Shown here: piece after piece, positions 6,050 through 9,598 of the stretch
How the letters are laid out: the number at the start of each line of letters is the position of its first letter
Position numbering within the stretch: the first letter of the stretch is position 1
From: Victivallales bacterium
GTDB taxonomy: Bacteria > Verrucomicrobiota > Lentisphaeria > Victivallales > Victivallaceae
Direction of reading: 5' to 3'
NCBI GenBank assembly: GCA_030634125.1
Contig: DAOWBJ010000038.1
Location: forward strand, 1 to 9,598
DNA length: 9,598 nt
Made by a program: the position numbers and the translations under genes
The notes under the pieces: model-generated
What the model saw: the letters and a program-made list of their open reading frames with translations, nothing else
Databases searched by the model: none
What the model was told of the DNA's origin: nothing

Positions 6050-6835
6050 ATGAATAATTTTAAAGATATAGAATTTATCGCCTGGACGCATCGACCGGAA
6101 TGTAATGCCTGGATTGATAAAAAATATGATTATTACGTTCTAGATTATGCCGAGAGCGGCAATTTGCTTATGCAAATTGATGACGGCAAAATCCAACGCC
6201 TTAAAGGACCTGTAGCATTTCTGACTTTCCCGGGTCCTGACTTTAAATTCGGACGTCGTATCGGACACTGGAATCACCGTTTCATTTCTTTCAAAGGAAA
6301 ACTGGCTGACCACTTTGCCAACACCGGGCTGTTTCCGGCAGAGACTCCGATCTTGCCGATAAGCGCGCCGGAAAGATTCAGTCGCGCCTTTGATGAATTA
6401 CTGAATTATATGAACGAGCCTGAATACGGAACTTCGCGTGCGGTCTACATGCTTGAAGGTCTGCTGCTGCAGTTACACGAACAGCCTCCGCATAAAGCAA
6501 GCAGGCGTAGTGATCCACGAATACTTAAGGTACTTGAAAAAATCACAGTAAAACCAGAACAAAACTGGAATTTACAGCGCCTTGCCAGGCAAAGTGCTTT
6601 ATCATATCCTCATTTTCGTCGTCTTTTTCTTACCGCTGCGGGTATGCCGCCGGGCAACTTCATTCTCGCCAGGCGTATGGAAAAAGCCGGGGAATTACTA
6701 CGGCGTCCCTTCCCGCCGACATTACAGGAAACCGCCTCATTATGTGGTTATGAAGACATATATTATTTCAACAAGTCATTCAGTAAATTTCACAACATTC
6801 CCCCGGGACGTTACCGCGACAACTTCCAATTATAA
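6050..6835 (+). CDS. AraC/XylS-family transcriptional regulator
   Basis: This 261-residue regulator has an N-terminal sensing region (about 10-140, beta-rich, with a GPVAFLTFPG turn, consistent with a cupin-like AraC ligand domain) and a C-terminal double helix-turn-helix. The first is around 174-194 (NLQRLARQSALSYPHFRRLF), the second around 223-245. The family signature GYEDIYYFNKSFSKFHNIPPGRYR runs 233-256. The frame extends back to a TTG at 6035, but I choose the ATG at 6050: the -10 element (6038-6043) lies between them, so TTG-initiated mRNA could not be made from that promoter. The predicted transcription start falls on or next to the ATG, and there is no ribosome binding site, so the mRNA is probably leaderless. 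The gene is divergent from the URO-D/MEMO/SDR cluster, its likely target. The ligand is unknown. Confidence 0.9.
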   Translation: MNNFKDIEFIAWTHRPECNAWIDKKYDYYVLDYAESGNLLMQIDDGKIQRLKGPVAFLTFPGPDFKFGRRIGHWNHRFISFKGKLADHFANTGLFPAETPILPISAPERFSRAFDELLNYMNEPEYGTSRAVYMLEGLLLQLHEQPPHKASRRSDPRILKVLEKITVKPEQNWNLQRLARQSALSYPHFRRLFLTAAGMPPGNFILARRMEKAGELLRRPFPPTLQETASLCGYEDIYYFNKSFSKFHNIPPGRYRDNFQL

Positions 6836-6956
6836 TTTAATCGTATAGGAATTTGTTATTTTGAGGTTGTCAGTGTGAAAATTAAAAATTGATGCTTTCG
6901 GCGAGAATGAATATTTTGTCGGAAATCCCCAACGGTAATCATGATTCAGGGTGGTA

Positions 6957-7877
6957 TCAGGAGTCAATGATGAAGATTTTGGCGTTTTTCTCGATTCTCA
7001 AATGATGCCGCATATTCAGGGATATGCTGGGAAAGTTGTGTCCAAAGGGGAAATCGACAATTACCGGACCTTTGATGTTTTCGGCGAAACGTTTGAATAA
7101 TTCATATTTTCCTTTTTCCTCTCCGCAATTATTGAATTGCCCGAAGAGTAAAGCTTCACAGTCAGCTAATGCACCACATTGGAGCAATTGCGTCAAATAA
7201 CGGTCAATTTTATAAAGCGGCTCATTCAAATCTTCAATTATTAAAATTCGATGACGGAGTTTAGGGAACCATTTAGTGCCGCAAAGACTTGTTAAAACAC
7301 TCAAATTAGCGACAACCGGCAAGCCCAAAGCATAACCGCTTTTCATTATATTAAAGTCTTCATTACCGGGGCAGTAAAGTTCAGTTCCGGCAGGAATATT
7401 GTCTGCCAATGCCAAATGCATAAAATGCCGGGTATATTGGTTCTCGTCATTTTCAAATAATGCCTCATTAAAAACAACCGGCATAGGAGCCACTATTGGA
7501 GTGCCGACTCTCTGCCGCAGCATTCCCATGTGAAGCGCGGTAATATCACTGTATCCGACAAATGGAATTTTTCTGGTCCGCAATAAGTTCCAGTCAATAT
7601 GCGGTAATAATTGAGCTGATCCGCAACCGCCGCGGACACAGAAAATCAAGTCAATTGATTTATCCCGCCAGCAAGCGTGCAGATCCTGCAGGCGCTCTTT
7701 CAAAGTTGCCGGCAGACTATTTTTATCTGTATCGGAAAAGACATGCGGCATTACTTTAACTTGCAATCCGGCTTTCTCCAGTAAATCAACGCTTAAAGCG
7801 ACATCTTCACGCTCAGCTCTACCGGCTGGCGCTATAAGTGCCACTTGTTTAAATATTTGTAAAAAAATGTTTTCCAT
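6957..7877 (-). CDS. ldcA: Muramoyltetrapeptide (LD-)carboxypeptidase, family S66
   Basis: This cytoplasmic serine peptidase removes the terminal D-Ala from murein tetrapeptides during cell-wall recycling. Its 306 residues match the family length. The N-terminus VALIAPAG (12-19) is typical, as is VRGGCGSAQLLPHIDW (81-96). The Ser-Glu-His triad is visible: Ser110 in GYSDIT, Glu215 in IIEDLNEP and His280 in FPFGH, corresponding to Ser115, Glu217 and His285 of the Pseudomonas enzyme. There is no signal peptide, as expected. The gene is convergent with the AraC gene (121-base gap, no clear terminator) and divergent from the broken lipoprotein gene. The start at 7877 has no recognisable ribosome binding site, but the N-terminus fits the family. 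No partner recycling genes are in the window. Confidence 0.92.
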   Translation of the reverse strand: MENIFLQIFKQVALIAPAGRAEREDVALSVDLLEKAGLQVKVMPHVFSDTDKNSLPATLKERLQDLHACWRDKSIDLIFCVRGGCGSAQLLPHIDWNLLRTRKIPFVGYSDITALHMGMLRQRVGTPIVAPMPVVFNEALFENDENQYTRHFMHLALADNIPAGTELYCPGNEDFNIMKSGYALGLPVVANLSVLTSLCGTKWFPKLRHRILIIEDLNEPLYKIDRYLTQLLQCGALADCEALLFGQFNNCGEEKGKYELFKRFAENIKGPVIVDFPFGHNFPSISLNMRHHLRIEKNAKIFIIDS

Positions 7878-7951
7878 AATACTACAGTAACTTTACTTAG
7901 CCCTTTTATCAAGCGAAAAAAAATATAAAAAAATACATAAGTGCCGTGAGA

Positions 7952-7979
7952 TTGTTTTTTTTGTTGCGAACAATATATA
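7952..7979 (+). promoter_or_regulatory. Putative promoter with embedded palindrome, upstream of the lipoprotein gene
   Basis: TTGTTT (7952-7957), a 16-bp spacer and TATATA (7974-7979) could form a promoter pointing right. The spacer contains the inverted repeat TTGTT-GCG-AACAA (7961-7973), which touches the -10 element and could be an operator. The leader to the lipoprotein ATG would be about 140 bases long. Confidence 0.4.
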
Positions 7980-8028
7980 AAGAATTCGTAATATCAAGTA
8001 AATATAAGGTCAAAAACTAATTAAATAA

Positions 8029-8073
8029 AAGGAGGAAAAAATTAAAACAAGATCGGCAAAGAAAAATATTTAA
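8029..8073 (+). other. Consensus ribosome binding site before an 11-codon frame starting at ATT
   Basis: AAGGAGG (8029-8035) is the strongest Shine-Dalgarno sequence in the window, yet no ATG, GTG or TTG follows it at a useful distance. Five bases after it is ATT (8041), opening a ten-residue frame IKTRSAKKNI that stops at TAA 8071-8073. It could be a leader peptide using a rare ATT start, a gene start lost by mutation, or chance in purine-rich DNA. It lies 51 bases before the lipoprotein ATG. Confidence 0.3.
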
Positions 8074-8123
8074 TCCGTAAATAATAAATTAAAGCAGTAA
8101 ATCATCTAACAGGGAGTTTTATC

Positions 8124-8521
8124 ATGAAACTAAGAATCGCAATGTTAACCGTCGTATCACTCATAACAGGCATCAGCCTCAGCGGCTGCTACTGGTTTGA
8201 GTCAAAACAGCCAGGCAAACCGCAAATGCATGAAACCGCATTCTCTGCTCATCAGGGTGCTGTTCCAATTTTCAGGATTAAAAATCGCAACGACGCAACA
8301 GAAGTTATCGCGTTGGCACCGTGAATATCTTGGATTCCGAAGATACGCCAACGAGATGCACGTATGCGGTGCAAGGTTTTATATTCTCGGCAGTTCCAAG
8401 AAACAAATTTCGCGGTTTCCGGGGAGTATATCTAATAAGTTCCGGAAATTTCACCCTTAAAATCCACGAAGGAGTCTCAAACTCCGGCAAACAAGCAATG
8501 AACGTAGCAATCCCATTGTAA
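8124..8521 (+). pseudogene. Small lipoprotein gene interrupted by a one-base frameshift
   Basis: The first frame (8124-8324) codes for 66 residues with a lipoprotein signal peptide: MKLR, a hydrophobic core (5-18) and lipobox LSGC with Cys22, so the product should be lipid-anchored. It is well initiated (GGGAG 7 bases before ATG). It stops at TGA 8322-8324 just as another frame opens: from 8321 (GTG) to TAA 8519-8521 come 66 codons of plausible protein (VNILDSEDTPTRC, then a beta-rich SSGNFTLKIHEG and GKQAMNVAIPL). A single base missing near 8318-8321 would join them into one protein of about 132 residues. I infer a decayed gene or a sequencing error. No slippery heptamer for programmed frameshifting lies at the junction. 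The family is unknown. Confidence 0.6.
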
Positions 8522-8624
8522 TATGTAATTGTTCGTAAAAGTATGAATATAGTGTAGGCTAGTACTCAATAAAGCTTAAATGTTCGCAGTTTTATTAGTC
8601 TTATCCAGCCTTGGGTTTAGATCA
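8522..8624. other. Short AT-rich spacer, nothing recognised
   Basis: Between the broken lipoprotein gene and repeat copy 2 I see no gene, clear promoter or stable hairpin. Confidence 0.4.
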
Positions 8625-8648
8625 GAAAACACGGCTGAGACAGCCGTG
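8625..8648 (-). terminator. Possible terminator of the hepT/mntA operon
   Basis: On the minus strand the stem CACGGCTG/CAGCCGTG is followed by TTTTC, a short T-tract. It lies about 140 bases after the hepT stop codon and could end that transcript, so the repeat may serve as its terminator. The T-tract is shorter than at copy 1. Confidence 0.35.
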
Positions 8649-8733
8649 ACCACATCGCTAAATGTGAAATGATGTAGTCACCTCTGTCTCAGAGATGCAA
8701 TGATGCGAACTTTTCAGGTATACATGTACTAGT
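8625..8733 (-). repeat. REPIN-like repeat, copy 2 (inverted relative to copy 1)
   Basis: This is the reverse complement of 2095-2204 with three substitutions and one missing base (109 bases). Hairpins are at 8630-8648 (CACGGCTG-AGA-CAGCCGTG) and 8679-8697 (CACCTCTG-TCT-CAGAGATG). Two of the changes lie in stems. On the minus strand (the sense equal to copy 1 plus) one makes an A-C mismatch of the outer stem into A-U and the other turns a G-C pair into G-U, so pairing is kept. The last ACTAGT is shared by both copies. No target-site duplication is visible in the flanks. Confidence 0.85.
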
Positions 8734-8788
8734 TTAATTTGAGTAAGAAATAGGCGTGTGGGAGTGTAATCTTATTTTCTATATTTTT

Positions 8789-9124
8789 TTAATTCTTTTC
8801 CAATAATATGTCAATCTCTTGCTTAAGAATTGGAATATGGGTTTTTACTGCATCCCATACGGCAACATTACTAACCATATCGTAACCATGCACAATTCGA
8901 TTGCGCATACCGATTACCTCAATTTTGGAAGTGATTTTAACATTTGGATCAAGCTTGACAATATGATTCATTGCTTCGCCTATTACTAAAAAATTTCTTT
9001 CGACAGCATCTTTTAACATTCCATCATTTGAATATGCATCAATATCTTTATTTTGAACATAATCTTCAATTTTCTCAATAGACAGTTTTATATCATAGAG
9101 AAATTTATTTATTTTATTGTTCAT
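8789..9124 (-). CDS. hepT: HepT-like HEPN ribonuclease toxin
   Basis: This 111-residue, all-helical HEPN-domain protein (DUF86/HepT family) is the toxin of a HEPN/MNT type VII toxin-antitoxin pair. The catalytic motif R-N-x3-H-x-Y is intact: Arg74, Asn75, His79 and Tyr81 in MRNRIVHGYD. In studied systems HepT acts as an RNase, and the motif tyrosine is the site where the partner adds AMP groups to silence it. ERNFLVIGEAMNHI (42-55) is the other conserved helix. The start overlaps the 3' end of mntA by 11 bases, implying translational coupling. The gene is far more AT-rich than the metabolic genes to the left, pointing to acquisition by transfer. Confidence 0.93.
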   Translation of the reverse strand: MNNKINKFLYDIKLSIEKIEDYVQNKDIDAYSNDGMLKDAVERNFLVIGEAMNHIVKLDPNVKITSKIEVIGMRNRIVHGYDMVSNVAVWDAVKTHIPILKQEIDILLEKN

Positions 9125-9419
9125 ATATTAATACCTTAGATTCATTTACAGACTTTATGAAATATGGATTCTTCATAGCATTTTGTTCAATTAGATCCAC
9201 TTTTTTATTAAAAACGTGTTCAAGCTCGCCAGCCATAGAAAAATAATTTGATAAATAACCTTTTATAAAATCAGGTTCAAATGTTACCAGTAAATCAACA
9301 TCACTATTTTTAGTAGATGTATCAGTCGCCGTCGAACCAAAAACATACAAAGATTGAACTCTATGCTTTTTGCATAAAGCTTGAATATTATTTATATTAT
9401 TATTTATAATTTTATCCAT
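9114..9419 (-). CDS. mntA: MntA-like minimal nucleotidyltransferase antitoxin
   Basis: This 101-residue member of the DNA polymerase beta-like nucleotidyltransferase superfamily has the GSx10DxD active-site motif: Gly28, Ser29, Asp40 and Asp42, with Asp75 (KKVDLIEQ) as the likely third metal ligand. In characterised HEPN/MNT systems MntA neutralises HepT by adding AMP to its motif tyrosine, and with all ligands present this copy looks active. It is the first gene of a two-gene operon with a near-consensus promoter upstream (9455-9483). No clear ribosome binding site is seen before the ATG, only A-rich sequence with GGAAAAAC. Base composition is strongly AT-rich. Confidence 0.93.
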   Translation of the reverse strand: MDKIINNNINNIQALCKKHRVQSLYVFGSTATDTSTKNSDVDLLVTFEPDFIKGYLSNYFSMAGELEHVFNKKVDLIEQNAMKNPYFIKSVNESKVLIYEQ

Positions 9420-9454
9420 TCTTGTTTTTCCAAAACTTTTCCGTTATAAAGTAA

Positions 9455-9483
9455 ACTATAATGTTTCATTATTGACTTGTCAA
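9455..9483 (-). promoter_or_regulatory. Sigma70-type promoter of the mntA-hepT operon
   Basis: On the minus strand, consensus TTGACA (9483-9478), a 17-bp spacer and TATAGT (9460-9455). The leader would be about 30 bases. The -35 element sits in GACAAGTC, a short palindrome. Confidence 0.75.
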
Positions 9484-9495
9484 GCCAGGAGCCGT

Positions 9496-9597
9496 TCAAA
9501 AATAACCTTTACATCTGCGCGTTTCTCCCGGTTGCTTTGCGGGTTGCCGATTCGTTACATAGCTGAGGCTATGCGCCTCATCAGCAAGCCACAAATC
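9496..9597 (-). other. Possible end of a reading frame from beyond the window, with palindromic DNA
   Basis: On the minus strand a frame is open from the right edge for 33 codons to TGA (9498-9496), reading LADEAHSLSYVTNRQP and then a basic stretch. It is too short to trust. The DNA is unusually palindromic: CATAGC-TGAG-GCTATG (9558-9573) overlaps TGAGGC-TATGC-GCCTCA (9564-9580), two mutually exclusive hairpins. It may be repeat DNA and not coding. It is clearly richer in GC than the neighbouring toxin-antitoxin genes. Confidence 0.25.
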
Positions 9598-9598
9598 A

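Noticed and set aside
6836..6956. Shared bidirectional terminator between the AraC and ldcA genes
   Set aside because: I could not find a stable stem with a T-tract in this convergent gap.
8124..8324. Programmed -1 frameshifting in the lipoprotein gene
   Set aside because: No standard slippery heptamer or downstream stem at the frame junction; the A-run at 8280-8284 would replace a protein-like segment with an arginine-rich one.
8197..8460. 87-residue plus-strand frame over the lipoprotein region
   Set aside because: It covers the join between two better frames in a third frame and lacks a ribosome binding site and protein-like features.

Overview
The window looks like chromosomal DNA of a moderate-GC bacterium that initiates transcription at sigma70-type promoters and mostly uses AGGA/GGAG ribosome binding sites. 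A PPi-type phosphofructokinase, a URO-D-superfamily protein, a stand-alone MEMO-family protein and a repeat-rich background would suit a member of the PVC group (Lentisphaerota, Kiritimatiellota or relatives). That placement is inference from gene content; no rRNA or ribosomal protein is present to test it.

Layout. The left edge (3-176) is the tail of an interrupted gene, probably a transposase. A gene-poor stretch (177-514) follows. Next, on the minus strand, is a PPi-dependent phosphofructokinase (515-1795) with its own clear promoter and an operator-like palindrome at its transcription start. The intergenic region 1796-2208 is full of hairpins and ends in the first copy of a 110-bp repeat. 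A secreted protein of unknown function (2209-2898, minus) has its own promoter and appears to contain two copies of one small fold. Upstream of it is a minus-strand cluster, URO-D-like protein, MEMO/AmrB and short-chain dehydrogenase (5947 down to 2986). An AraC-family activator (6050-6835, plus) is divergent from this cluster and is probably its regulator. An S66 LD-carboxypeptidase (6957-7877, minus) is convergent with the AraC gene. A small lipoprotein gene (8124-8521, plus) is broken by a one-base shift. The second, inverted copy of the 110-bp repeat is at 8625-8733. Beyond it lies a very AT-rich HEPN/MNT toxin-antitoxin pair (hepT 8789-9124, mntA 9114-9419, minus) with a strong promoter. 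The right end holds palindromic DNA and a possible partial reading frame.

How it fits together. The URO-D-like, MEMO and SDR genes with the divergent AraC regulator are the best candidate for a local, inducible metabolic unit; the substrate cannot be read from sequence. The phosphofructokinase and LD-carboxypeptidase are housekeeping genes for glycolysis/gluconeogenesis and murein recycling. The most unusual feature is the pair of nearly identical 110-bp repeats in inverted orientation, about 6.4 kb apart. Each is built as a palindrome of palindromes whose inner stems differ by compensating base changes, like a REPIN (paired REP sequences). They bracket most of the window, and the toxin-antitoxin pair sits just outside one of them.
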